Below, in pieces: positions 25,498-34,513 of a stretch of DNA of 64,000 nucleotides. The stretch spans positions 26,176 to 90,175 of the forward strand of contig NZ_JPLE01000016.1 in NCBI RefSeq assembly GCF_001010415.1, read 5' to 3'. This stretch comes from Xanthomonas pisi DSM 18956. Its GTDB lineage: Bacteria; Pseudomonadota; Gammaproteobacteria; Xanthomonadales; Xanthomonadaceae. A program made the translations under genes and the position numbers. Positions within the stretch are counted from its first letter, which is position 1; every line of letters starts with the position of its first letter. The notes under the pieces were generated by a model that saw only the letters and a program-made list of their open reading frames with translations, searched no databases and was not told the origin of the DNA.

Positions 25498-26961
25498 ATG
25501 CCGGAACTCGATATCAACGCATCTGCAGACGAAGTCGCACGCCTATTCAACCAAGGCCAGGCCCGCGAGGCGGCCATGCGGCTGGACGCGTTGCGCCAAG
25601 ACCAATCACTACTGGTGCAAGAAGCGTTGGACCGCTCAGTCGCCTCGCGTGCAGCGGAGCGAATTGATGCACTTCAGCGCCCCGGCGGGCTCCCGGCAAC
25701 AGATGCTTCGACGGTAGGGCCAGTTATTACTCGACTGGAAGCAGCGCGTAATGCACCCCGTTTCCCTGGTGCTGAGGAAACGCGCGATCTTTCTCAGGCG
25801 CAGCAACACGACATCTACGCCAGTATTGTCGAAACACGTGGCAGCGATGCCGCACACCAAGCCCTAGCGACGCAAGATAGGGTCATTCTTGGGCTGCGCA
25901 ACGAAAATCGGACAACGCAAGGTAGGGATCCAGTGACCAGGGAAGCCGACAACAGAGGCACTGGCGTCTACGACGACCGCATCGTGGTGCTGTGGAGAGC
26001 TGCGGACGGTGCACGCCATGCTCGGGAATTCAACCAGGCAACAACCGAGCCCACAGCGCAATATGATGGCCATGCCAAGACGACCCCACGCAGCGAAGGA
26101 TTTGCTCAGGTGGCCATCAGGCAAAAAACTGAAGGCGAGGATGTCAACCGCGACAACGTCCGCGACCTGGGCCGCCTGGCGGAAGGCACAACGGAGATGG
26201 GACGAACAACGCATCCACTTCGTAACCACCCAGATGAATTTGCATTGCGCCCAACCGATGCAGCAGTAGCAAACGGGCAGCACCGGGTTGAACGCGATAG
26301 CAATGGCGACGGGTGGTTCGATGCTCGTGACACCCACGGCGTGCAAGACCTCAATAACACATTCAAAATTCATCGCGGGAGCGGACGCAATACTGACTCA
26401 GCTGGCTGCCAGACGATCGGAGGCAACGAGTACGACACCTTCGTGAGCACGGTGCGTGGAACGCCTGGTCAAGACCGCTGGCAGTATGTGTTGACGTCAG
26501 TCACCCCGACGCAAACATTGCAGCAGAATCAAGAGCAGGAGAATTTATCAACCGCTACCATCTCGGACCCGCGAGTGCCTGGCCACCCGGACCATGCGCT
26601 ACAACAGCAGATCAGCGGCCATTTGACTGCACTCGGCGGGCGCTATGCACAACATGCGGATAGCTACAGCTTGGCCTTGCTCTACGAAGCCAAAGCAAAT
26701 GGCATGACACGCGTTGATAATGTTGTTCCTAGCAACGCAATCGGAACCCAGGCAGAAGGCGCAAGGATTTTTTTGGTTCAGGGACAAAATAACGATCCAG
26801 CTGCGTTGCGGGTCGCTAGCGAGGCGGCAACCATTGCAGCAACGCCAGTTGAGACAAGCCTGCAGCGTCTTCACCAGCAACAGCAAACTGCGGCCGAGGC
26901 CCAGGTTCAGGGGCAGCAACAACAAGAGCAACATCAACAACCGACAATGGGAGGTAGATAA
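25498..26961 (+). CDS. XVIPCD-containing type IV secretion effector candidate with an H...SxGC domain
   Basis: The 487-residue protein starts after an AAGGAG site. Its C-terminus (about 358-457) matches the Xanthomonas VirD4-interacting domain: VPGHPDHALQQQI, NGMTRVDNVV, a short hydrophobic strand, then a Gln-rich tail (458-487). That domain marks toxins sent through the antibacterial X-T4SS. The catalytic part appears to lie at about 155-335: an EF-hand-like loop DSNGDGWFD (267-275), then IHRGSGRNTDSAGCQTI with H292, S301 and C304. This recalls the HG...SxGC active site of L,D-transpeptidase-like enzymes, so a peptidoglycan target is plausible but unproven. No signal peptide. A lipoprotein gene follows after 2 bases. 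Confidence 0.8.
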   Translation: MPELDINASADEVARLFNQGQAREAAMRLDALRQDQSLLVQEALDRSVASRAAERIDALQRPGGLPATDASTVGPVITRLEAARNAPRFPGAEETRDLSQAQQHDIYASIVETRGSDAAHQALATQDRVILGLRNENRTTQGRDPVTREADNRGTGVYDDRIVVLWRAADGARHAREFNQATTEPTAQYDGHAKTTPRSEGFAQVAIRQKTEGEDVNRDNVRDLGRLAEGTTEMGRTTHPLRNHPDEFALRPTDAAVANGQHRVERDSNGDGWFDARDTHGVQDLNNTFKIHRGSGRNTDSAGCQTIGGNEYDTFVSTVRGTPGQDRWQYVLTSVTPTQTLQQNQEQENLSTATISDPRVPGHPDHALQQQISGHLTALGGRYAQHADSYSLALLYEAKANGMTRVDNVVPSNAIGTQAEGARIFLVQGQNNDPAALRVASEAATIAATPVETSLQRLHQQQQTAAEAQVQGQQQQEQHQQPTMGGR

Positions 26962-26963
26962 AA

Positions 26964-27899
26964 ATGCAAAGCAACCTTTGCCTTCCAATACTCGCAGCTC
27001 TCGCATTTTTCACACTGGCTGGCTGTTCTCAGCAAGCACCTGCGACGACGCCCAAAGAAGCGCCACCGCTTGAGGCGACACCTGCAGATCAGAACAAAAC
27101 GGCGGGCACTACCATTGAACTGGCGCCGGGGTTGCCAGGCGTCGGAGACCTCAACAATCGAGAGGCACCCAACGGACGTTATCGCGCCATCCCCGCAGAG
27201 GTGGTGACTGCGCTGCTATCGTTGCCAATGGCACCACTCCAGGTACCGCGACCATTGCTGAAGCAAATATTGGAGCGCGAAGGCTATGTGGTCGAAGTCT
27301 CGCGCGGTTCCTCGCCGACTGAATTCCGGATTACCAGTGTCCGCAGCTCCGGGGCAGACTACGCCTTATGGGTGCGGACATTTCGGGGCCAATCTCCAGA
27401 TATTGCAGGCTATCTCGTCCATATCAGCGCGGCCTGCAGCCAACTTGTAGGCCTCCCGTCTGATGACACGACAGAGGCGGCAAAGCGGGAGTGCGCAAAG
27501 CCAGGCAGAAAGGGACTAGGCACTGGATTGCGCGCCTATCGTATCGTGGACGGCAAGGTGGAAGACGTGACCGCATCCATTCGACAGCCCAAAGAAGCGC
27601 TAGGCTCCGAACTCTATGACCGCTATCAAGCAGCAGGGGCAGGCGACGCGTTTCTGGACGACTCCCGCCTGGATCAAGTCCCCGTCGGTCGTTGGATCAT
27701 GGAGCTCGACCCCGAGCAACCGCTAGCCGAAGATGCGCCCCGCGCCTTCGATCGCGGCATGCTGGTGCATGCCGGCTTTTTCCTCTGGAACGGTGACCAC
27801 TTCGAGAACCGCGACACCGTGCCTGCACGCCTATGGCCATGTACGGACAGACCGTCGGAATGCAATAAGGAAGATCGCTACGTCACCGCAGACAAATGA
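26964..27899 (+). CDS. Lipoprotein, probable immunity protein for the upstream effector
   Basis: The 311-residue protein has a lipoprotein signal peptide (LPILAALAFFTLAGC) with lipobox LAGC and lipidated C21, then a Pro/Thr-rich linker. The mature domain is not recognised. It has four further cysteines as likely disulphide pairs (SAACSQ, KRECAK, WPCTD, SECNK). Its GGAGG ribosome site lies inside the last codons of the effector gene, so translation is coupled. Periplasmic lipoproteins encoded beside XVIPCD effectors are commonly their immunity factors; that role is inferred from position and localisation. Confidence 0.7.
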   Translation: MQSNLCLPILAALAFFTLAGCSQQAPATTPKEAPPLEATPADQNKTAGTTIELAPGLPGVGDLNNREAPNGRYRAIPAEVVTALLSLPMAPLQVPRPLLKQILEREGYVVEVSRGSSPTEFRITSVRSSGADYALWVRTFRGQSPDIAGYLVHISAACSQLVGLPSDDTTEAAKRECAKPGRKGLGTGLRAYRIVDGKVEDVTASIRQPKEALGSELYDRYQAAGAGDAFLDDSRLDQVPVGRWIMELDPEQPLAEDAPRAFDRGMLVHAGFFLWNGDHFENRDTVPARLWPCTDRPSECNKEDRYVTADK

Positions 27900-28026
27900 G
27901 GCCTTTGCGCCAAAGCTATCGACGCGTACGGCCTGGCCCACGGAGTTGCCGGACGTTGCAGTTACAGGGCATACCTGCCCGAGCAGCACATCGAATCGGC
28001 TCATTCAACCACGTGGCAGCCACGCC

Positions 28027-28293
28027 TCACAGTGATGGCTGGGAACCGGGCATGGAGGGGCACTCCACACCGCTCAGCACCTGATTCACCTGTTCGGCCA
28101 GCAGCTGCAGGCAAAACGCCAACTCATCCATGCAAATGGCCGGCTGCCTCGCCTGTTCTTCGGCCCTTGACCGAGGCTGCGCAAGGCGCGCCAGAAAGCG
28201 CATGTGGTCGCGTAGTTGCTGCAGGCGGTATTGCGCGTGTTCTGGCAGGTAGTAGCCAGCGTTCGCATCTAAGTGATGATGAGCCTCGGTCAT
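28027..28293 (-). CDS. XAC0095-family small protein
   Basis: The 88-residue protein shows the Xanthomonas XAC0095-type pattern: GYYLPEHAQYRLQQLRDHM near residue 15 and a second helix ELAFCLQLLAEQVNQVL. It is probably a cytoplasmic helical protein. I know no function for the family. The start at 28293 is chosen because the conserved part begins soon after; an upstream ATG at 28410 would add an unlikely Arg-rich leader. Confidence 0.65.
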   Translation of the reverse strand: MTEAHHHLDANAGYYLPEHAQYRLQQLRDHMRFLARLAQPRSRAEEQARQPAICMDELAFCLQLLAEQVNQVLSGVECPSMPGSQPSL

Positions 28294-28541
28294 TTGATTC
28301 TCGCAGGTACCAATCGAGCGAAACCACCGTTGTCGGAGGTGGCGAGCCGCTGTACGAGGAGTTCCGAGGCTCCGTGAAGTAATCGTGCTACCTAACGCGG
28401 CGCTAGTCAACAGCCTACGACCTACCTGATTAGCGCTAGAAATCCCCCCCTTTGCCTACCGCGAAGAAAGAAGTCTCGTTGTAACCACTGCTCCGCCGGT
28501 TCAAACCTGCAGCTGGCCAAAAGGGTTACGTGGTCATTTCC

Positions 28542-31500
28542 CTACTTTGACCACGCACCCGATAACTTTTCGGCTTGACGCAGTACAAGCTCTACGGCTT
28601 CTAATTGCCTATCTGGAGGATACTTCCACTTCTGCAGGCATCGCCGCACCAGAATGCGCAATCGTGCACGAACGCTCTCGCGCACCTGCCAATCCACAGT
28701 GGTGCTGGCGCGCAGCTTCTCGGTGATCTCGATGGCGATTTTCTTCAGCACCCCATCGCCAAGCTCCCGTACCGCGCTTTCGTTGTCGGCCAGCGCGTCG
28801 TAGAAGGCGATCTCATCCGGCGCCAGCCCAAGTGACGCGTCTCGTGCCAAGGCGGCCTGAAACTCCTTGGCCATCTGGATCAACTCTTCGATGACTTGGG
28901 CGGTTTCAATCGCGCGGTTGTGGTACTTACGCAGAGCCTCGAGCAAGCGATCACCGTACTTCTTCTCCTGCACCACGTTGTTGCTGGCCCGCGCCCTGAT
29001 CTCGTCGCGCAGTAGCTTCTCCAGCAACTCCACAGCCAGATTGCGGCTCTCCATCCGGCGTACGTCGTCCAGGAACTCGTCTGAGAGCAGGCCGATGTTC
29101 GGCTTATCCAGCCCCGCCAACGCAAACACGTCCGCCACACCGTCCGAGAAGATGGCGTTATCCAAAATCTGCTTGAGAGCACTGTTTTTCTCGGCATCGG
29201 TGCGCTTCTTGTCCACAGTGGTGAACTTCGCGATAGCTGCCTTGATGGCAGAGAAGAAAGCGATTTCCTTGCGCAGCGCACCCGCCTCGTCCAGCGTTCC
29301 ACACAGCGAAAATGCTTTGGCAACGGCCAGCATCGTGTCGAGGAAGCGGGTCTTGCCGTCCTTCAACCCCAGGATATGGTTGGCAGCCGGCACCAGCAGT
29401 TGCACAGCTTGCGTCTCAAAGGCGCTGTAGTCGAACCCATGCATCATGCCGCGCACGATGTCCATCTTTTCCAGCAGCACCGCCAGCGCTTCGGCCGTGT
29501 TGTGAGTCGGATCACCCTTGCCCTTGGCATCGGTATAGGTCTTGAGCGCGGACTTCAGCTCATTGGCAATCCCGATGTAATCCACCACCAGTCCACCGGG
29601 CTTGTTCTTGAACACGCGGTTGACGCGGGCAATGGCCTGCATCAGGTTGTGCCCCTTCATGGGCTTGTCGATATACATGGTATGGCAGCATGGCGCGTCA
29701 AATCCCGTCAGCCACATATCGCGTACGATCACCAGCTTCAGCGTGTCAGCCGGATCCTTGAAGCGCTTCTCCAGGCGCTTCTTCACTTTGTTGGTGTAGA
29801 TGTGCGGCTGCAAAGACGCCTTGTCGGCAGCTGAGCCGGTCATCACGATTTTAATGGCCCCCAGCTCCGGATCGGTGCTGTGCCAGTCGGGGCGCAAGGG
29901 CGGGTTGTTTTCGTCACCCACGCAGATGGCATTGTAGAGCTGCACGCAAATCTCGCGGCTCATACAGACGATCATGGCCTTGCCGTCAATGGTGCTGATG
30001 CGCGCGTCGAAATGCTGCACCAAGTCTTTAGCCACTTGCTGCAGACGCGGCTCGGCGCCCACCAGCTTTTCCAGCGTCGCCCATTCGCTCTTGGTCTTCT
30101 CGCGACTGGCAATGTCTTCTTCTTCCTCGACGACCTCGTCAACCTGCGCGTTGAGCTCATCTATCTCTGTCTGGTTCACGTCCAGCTTGGCCAGGCGGCT
30201 CTCATAGAAGATAGGCACCGTCGCACCATCGTCCACGGCATCCTGGATGTCGTAGATGCTGACGTAATCGCCAAACACCGCGCGGGTGTTTTTATCCTCT
30301 AACGCAATCGGCGTCCCGGTGAAACCGATGAATGTGGCATTCTTCAGCGCATCGCGCAGGTGCTTGGCGTAACCGTACACATACTTGCCGGTTTTGGTAT
30401 CCAGGCGCCCGTTGATCCCGTACTGGCTGCGATGCGCTTCATCCGATATCACCACGATGTTGGAGCGGTCAGAAAGCAGCGGGTGAGCCTGCTCCCCCTC
30501 CTGCAAAGCGAACTTCTGCACCGTGGTAAAGATGATGCCGCCCGCCTCGCGCGTGGCCAGCATCTCGCGCAACTCGTCGCGGTCGCCGGCCTGCACAGGA
30601 GTGGTCTTGAGTAGATCACTGGCGGCACTGAAGGTGGCGAATAGCTGGCCATCCAGGTCGTTGCGATCGGTCACCACCACCAGGGTGGGGTTCTTCATCT
30701 CGGGCTGCTGCAGCAACTTGCCGGCATAGCACACCATGGTGATGCTCTTGCCCGAGCCTTGCGTATGCCAAACGACGCCCGCCTTGCGCGAACCAGGCCT
30801 GACCTCTTTGCCATAGCTGGCACGCTCTTCATGCACCTTCAGCATGCCTCCGCCAGCGTCTTGAGCCGCAATCACCGTGACGCGCACCGCCTCACGCACC
30901 GCGTGGAACTGGTGGTAACCGGCAATCTTCTTGGTAAGGCTGTCCCCATCCTGCTCAAACAGCACGAAGTGCTGCACGTAGTCCAGAAACAATTCCGGCC
31001 TGAAAAAGCCCCGCACCACGGTCTCCAGCTCCATCTGCAGGCGCGGCCGGTCGTCTTCGTTGCCGATGGTGCGCCACGGCAGCATGCGCTCGGCGTTCGC
31101 GGTCAGCGAGCCCACCCGGGCCGTCCAACCATCGCTTACCACCAGGGCGACGTTACTGTTGAACAGGTCGCCGATCTCGTCCTTGTAGGTCTGCAACTGG
31201 TTGAAGGCATCCCACACATCTGTTTGCGCATTGGCGGGATTCTTCAGCTCCACCACGGCTAGCGGCAAGCCGTTGACGAAGGCAACCACATCGGGGCGAC
31301 GCGGCTTTTTGCTGCCAGCAATGGCGAACTGGCTCACCACCATAAAATCGTTGTTGCTGGCTTGCGCAAAGTCGATGAACCGCACAAGGTCGGTTTTCTT
31401 CTCATCGCCCTGTACAAACTCGACTGTCATGCCATTCAAAAGAAGGCCATGCATCTTGCGATTGCGCGCCACCAGCTGCGGTTCGCTCGCGATAGTCAAC

Positions 31501-31712
31501 GCATCCGCGGCCAGCTCCAGTACCGCGGACGGGATCATCGGGTTGATGCGTGCAAGCGAGGCAAGCAGCCTCCCGCGCAGCACCACTTGGCGGTAGTCCA
31601 TGCGCTCGGGCACGTTGCTGTCAGGCGCGATATCCGGACCATGGGCGAACTGCCAACCGGACTCCTGGAACCAGCCCAGGCAGAGGTCTTCGAGTTGTTG
31701 TTCATTCAGCAT
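28542..31712 (-). CDS. hsdR: Type I restriction endonuclease subunit R
   Basis: The 1056-residue translocating subunit has the PD-(D/E)xK nuclease at about residues 140-157 ([12 protein letters not shown]141; VVELKNP, E155 and K157). A superfamily 2 helicase motor follows: WHTQGSGKS near 316, [11 protein letters not shown] near 422, GFTGTPIA near 463, and [13 protein letters not shown] further on. The C-terminal 200 residues are helical and would bind the methylase core. It cuts DNA at a distance after ATP-driven translocation when the target lacks methylation. All expected motifs are intact. It is last in the hsdM-hsdS-SIR2-hsdR order, with about 130 AT-rich bases before it. Confidence 0.95.
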   Translation of the reverse strand: MLNEQQLEDLCLGWFQESGWQFAHGPDIAPDSNVPERMDYRQVVLRGRLLASLARINPMIPSAVLELAADALTIASEPQLVARNRKMHGLLLNGMTVEFVQGDEKKTDLVRFIDFAQASNNDFMVVSQFAIAGSKKPRRPDVVAFVNGLPLAVVELKNPANAQTDVWDAFNQLQTYKDEIGDLFNSNVALVVSDGWTARVGSLTANAERMLPWRTIGNEDDRPRLQMELETVVRGFFRPELFLDYVQHFVLFEQDGDSLTKKIAGYHQFHAVREAVRVTVIAAQDAGGGMLKVHEERASYGKEVRPGSRKAGVVWHTQGSGKSITMVCYAGKLLQQPEMKNPTLVVVTDRNDLDGQLFATFSAASDLLKTTPVQAGDRDELREMLATREAGGIIFTTVQKFALQEGEQAHPLLSDRSNIVVISDEAHRSQYGINGRLDTKTGKYVYGYAKHLRDALKNATFIGFTGTPIALEDKNTRAVFGDYVSIYDIQDAVDDGATVPIFYESRLAKLDVNQTEIDELNAQVDEVVEEEEDIASREKTKSEWATLEKLVGAEPRLQQVAKDLVQHFDARISTIDGKAMIVCMSREICVQLYNAICVGDENNPPLRPDWHSTDPELGAIKIVMTGSAADKASLQPHIYTNKVKKRLEKRFKDPADTLKLVIVRDMWLTGFDAPCCHTMYIDKPMKGHNLMQAIARVNRVFKNKPGGLVVDYIGIANELKSALKTYTDAKGKGDPTHNTAEALAVLLEKMDIVRGMMHGFDYSAFETQAVQLLVPAANHILGLKDGKTRFLDTMLAVAKAFSLCGTLDEAGALRKEIAFFSAIKAAIAKFTTVDKKRTDAEKNSALKQILDNAIFSDGVADVFALAGLDKPNIGLLSDEFLDDVRRMESRNLAVELLEKLLRDEIRARASNNVVQEKKYGDRLLEALRKYHNRAIETAQVIEELIQMAKEFQAALARDASLGLAPDEIAFYDALADNESAVRELGDGVLKKIAIEITEKLRASTTVDWQVRESVRARLRILVRRCLQKWKYPPDRQLEAVELVLRQAEKLSGAWSK

Positions 31713-31750
31713 GTTGGAACCTCTGCGCCACTCCAAGGCCCTCTGGCGAG

Positions 31751-31837
31751 CAACCCGGCTTGCGATGAAATAAGAAGACTATTAAAAAAACAATTACTTG
31801 CTTGACCATTAAAGGCCAACCTGGTTTGCGATGAAAT
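31751..31837. repeat. 21-base direct repeat upstream of hsdR
   Basis: CAACCCGGCTTGCGATGAAAT (31751-31771) recurs as CAACCTGGTTTGCGATGAAAT (31817-31837), two mismatches, 66 bases apart. The DNA between is unusually AT-rich (attaaaaaaacaattac). It could hold an internal hsdR promoter and regulator sites, or be a scar of insertion or deletion. Confidence 0.6.
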
Positions 31838-31842
31838 GGCGG

Positions 31843-31941
31843 CTATGCACACGCTGGGATGTGCGCGCATAACGTCGCTAGGGTCTGGGTTTCGGAAGCG
31901 CCGCTACGCCACAGGTCGATGAGTTCGGGTGAAACAGTCAT
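31843..31941 (-). CDS. Possible 32-residue ORF after SIR2
   Basis: An ATG overlaps the SIR2 stop by 4 bases (ATGA) and opens 32 codons (MTVSPELIDLWRSGASETQT...), ending before the direct repeats. The overlap copies the hsdS-SIR2 junction, so it may be translated, or it may be the stump of a longer gene lost from this spot. I recognise no family. Confidence 0.35.
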   Translation of the reverse strand: MTVSPELIDLWRSGASETQTLATLCAHIPACA

Positions 31942-33110
31942 CCAAAAACCACCTGTTTGCGCGCCACCGCAATGGCGAGCTTGAGAATCTGCTCCAGCAG
32001 GCTGTGATCCGGCTTGCCATCGGCATCTACAGGCGTTGCGTACCACAGTGGCCGGATCTTCAGTTGCAACAGCCTTGCCTCCTTGCGGGCGCGCTCTTGC
32101 GGGGTAGCGGGTTCATTCAGCAGCGCAAAGTGATCCGGAATTTCAAACGCCGCTTCATCGACGACGGATTTGAACAGATCAAGCGTCTTGTCTTGCTCAA
32201 GACTGCAACCTAAGAATAGCAGCGAGTGGCTGATGAAGATTTGCCGCAACGCCCTTGGCAATTGATTCTGAAATGCAAAAGACTCCTCCCCGGCCAGGCC
32301 GTAGGCTGCCTGATACTGCACCTGGGTGAACACATGGGTGTTGGCCTGCCCAGCGTCCCCGTGCAGCTTCAGAATGCAACGTTCGCCACGCAAGAGCCGC
32401 TGTACGAAGTTGTTGCCGGCCTGCGTGCCGTGCATATAGCCATCCAGGGGATGCCCTCCCTCGCGAAACAGGTCCTCAATGACGGTATCGAAATTGGTGG
32501 TGACGATGCACCCATTGGCAAGTTCGGGCAGTAACCTGGCAGGACCGCCGATCGCGCCGCGTTGGCGAAATTCGGTTTGTATGAAATGTGCCAATTGTGG
32601 TGCGGCAGCATCATGAATGACTTGTGCCGCCTGCAGATACTGGTACTCCGCGAGCAAGGACTCGATGTTCTGTAGCTCCAGACCATCAAGCCTTTTCGCA
32701 ATCTTGCGCAGCGCCTCGCCCCACATCGGATAACCGCAGGGCTTGGAGAGGCCGGCACCGACAAACGGTGCGATTCGCCCAAAGCGAACCGCATCCACCA
32801 AGTCAAGGAAGACGGCTTGCTGATCCGATTCTTTGATGAACGCCGTCGCGGCTTCATGCTGGTCGATCTGGCGTCGACCTTCCCAGTGATCCAGCTCGTC
32901 CAGGTAGGCATCGCGCTCCACCCAGTAGAGGGCATCGCTGACCTTGACCAGGTATTCATGCTCCGGGTCGTGCAGGCTCTTGAATGACAGGGGCGCAGCC
33001 TCATCCAGCAACGCATTGAACTCCTCATTCGACAAGTACGCTGCCTGCAACGCCTCTTCGACCTTATCGACGATGAGTTTGTTTTCGCGGAGTTGCTTGA
33101 TGTCCATCAT
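31938..33110 (-). CDS. SIR2-domain protein embedded in the type I RM operon
   Basis: The 390-residue protein has about 105 N-terminal residues of helical, acidic sequence with no known domain. A SIR2 fold follows: APFVGAGLSKP (GAG at 118-120) for NAD binding, IVTTNFDTVIEDLF (N206, D208), and ILKLHGD with the catalytic-type H250. SIR2 domains in phage-defence proteins cleave NAD+ and stop growth of the infected cell. The gene starts on the hsdS stop (ATGA), so it is made with the RM subunits. It lacks a partner nuclease, HerA or STING. An abortive-infection back-up to restriction is the inference. Confidence 0.85.
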   Translation of the reverse strand: MMDIKQLRENKLIVDKVEEALQAAYLSNEEFNALLDEAAPLSFKSLHDPEHEYLVKVSDALYWVERDAYLDELDHWEGRRQIDQHEAATAFIKESDQQAVFLDLVDAVRFGRIAPFVGAGLSKPCGYPMWGEALRKIAKRLDGLELQNIESLLAEYQYLQAAQVIHDAAAPQLAHFIQTEFRQRGAIGGPARLLPELANGCIVTTNFDTVIEDLFREGGHPLDGYMHGTQAGNNFVQRLLRGERCILKLHGDAGQANTHVFTQVQYQAAYGLAGEESFAFQNQLPRALRQIFISHSLLFLGCSLEQDKTLDLFKSVVDEAAFEIPDHFALLNEPATPQERARKEARLLQLKIRPLWYATPVDADGKPDHSLLEQILKLAIAVARKQVVFG

Positions 33111-34513
33111 GCGACCCCGGTAGCTTTGAAAAATTTATCAACCGGCAATTCGCCCGCGAGCAATTTCGGTAGCAAGGTATCACGGAGAGACGCGAGCGTC
33201 TTCGCCTCCACATCCACAGCTCTGATTTGATCCAGCGCAGCACCCGCAAGCCGGCCAAATTCGATTGCAACCGACTCAGCGGGCTTAACCAGCTTATAGC
33301 CGCCAAAACAATCATTGGGAACACGCTGCCTGCCGGACGTGCCGGCCATCTGCGCAATTGCGAAGGCTCTAAAGGCAGGGTCGCGACAGAGGAAATAAGC
33401 AAACGAGGCAGGCAATCCACTCTTCGGCCGGAGCACGATAAATTCAGTGGAGCCCCAGCCCACCTCGCTTCCCTCCAAGAAATCAACAAATGCTGTTTTT
33501 CCGTTCTCGAGGCATGGCGTAATGCGAGCCAGCAGCGTATCCCCATTTTTGAACTTTGACCCAGACGAGAACTCCCTTGACACGACGTTCAGTGCTCGGA
33601 AGGAATTAGTGGGCACATTGGCCATATCTAAATACTGTGCTACGACTCCTTTTTTGAGAGGCCTTGGCGGATTAATAGCTATACAATCCGGCATTGCTAG
33701 GAGTTTCCATCCCTTCGGAATTTCGCCCAACTCCGAATCCTCCATCTCATCAGGAAACAACCCGGCAACATCGGCAAGTTGGGTGTATTGCCCGGGCGGC
33801 AGAGAATCGAATTCGGCATCGGACTTGCCGCTGATGGCTGCCATGGCAGCGCGCAGAGGGTCGCGACCTTCCGCCTTGGCGGCGATCTTGGCTTTGACCG
33901 GATCGAAATCGACAAACCACGATTTAAATATGGCTTTCACCATTGCCTCAAGGGCCTGACTAATTCGATGGTTTACATCGATTTTTTTATCCATATCCAA
34001 CATAATCTTTGCAATCTTCTGCTGCACATCCAGCGGCGGCAATTCAATTTCAAAATCGGGAAATTCCTTCAACGCTATCCGATCCACAGTACTACCGTGG
34101 ATAGTGCGGGACGTCAGGAACTCCTGGAATGCGGGGGAAAGGTACTGATACAAGAAGAAGTGCGGGTCGAGCTTCAACGCATCCGTCCTAACCAGCCCCA
34201 TCCTTCGCCCGAGGCAGCAGCGAAGTCCAGCAGGAATGATAGCCGCCTCGCCGATTCTGGTTTCGTAGGAAAAGACGACATCGCCAGCTGCAGGAGTGAT
34301 CCTGCGAGTCCATTTGACGAATTCCTCCTCAGACAAATGCTCAGTATTGGAGAGATCGAGGCGCCCCTGATTGAGTGAACTTATCCCTAAAAAAATTGGC
34401 CCTAAAGCTGTTTTTTTCGGGGTTGCATGAGGGCCGTCAAAGACTTCTGCAACATCGCCAATCCTTACCCGGGGCCAAGACGAAAGGCAACCCCGCAATT
34501 TATTAAAAGGCAT
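33107..34513 (-). CDS. hsdS: Type I restriction specificity subunit S
   Basis: The 468-residue protein has two target-recognition domains, at about 15-150 and 240-420, each followed by a helical spacer. The first ends ELPPLDVQQKIAKIMLDMDKKI and the second ALDQIRAVDVEAKTLASLRDTL. A central conserved patch (FKSWFVDFDPVKAK) links the halves. It dictates the DNA sequence methylated and cut. The ATG at 34513 overlaps the hsdM stop by 11 bases. The coding is more AT-rich than neighbouring housekeeping genes, a common sign of shuffled specificity genes. Confidence 0.93.
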   Translation of the reverse strand: MPFNKLRGCLSSWPRVRIGDVAEVFDGPHATPKKTALGPIFLGISSLNQGRLDLSNTEHLSEEEFVKWTRRITPAAGDVVFSYETRIGEAAIIPAGLRCCLGRRMGLVRTDALKLDPHFFLYQYLSPAFQEFLTSRTIHGSTVDRIALKEFPDFEIELPPLDVQQKIAKIMLDMDKKIDVNHRISQALEAMVKAIFKSWFVDFDPVKAKIAAKAEGRDPLRAAMAAISGKSDAEFDSLPPGQYTQLADVAGLFPDEMEDSELGEIPKGWKLLAMPDCIAINPPRPLKKGVVAQYLDMANVPTNSFRALNVVSREFSSGSKFKNGDTLLARITPCLENGKTAFVDFLEGSEVGWGSTEFIVLRPKSGLPASFAYFLCRDPAFRAFAIAQMAGTSGRQRVPNDCFGGYKLVKPAESVAIEFGRLAGAALDQIRAVDVEAKTLASLRDTLLPKLLAGELPVDKFFKATGVA

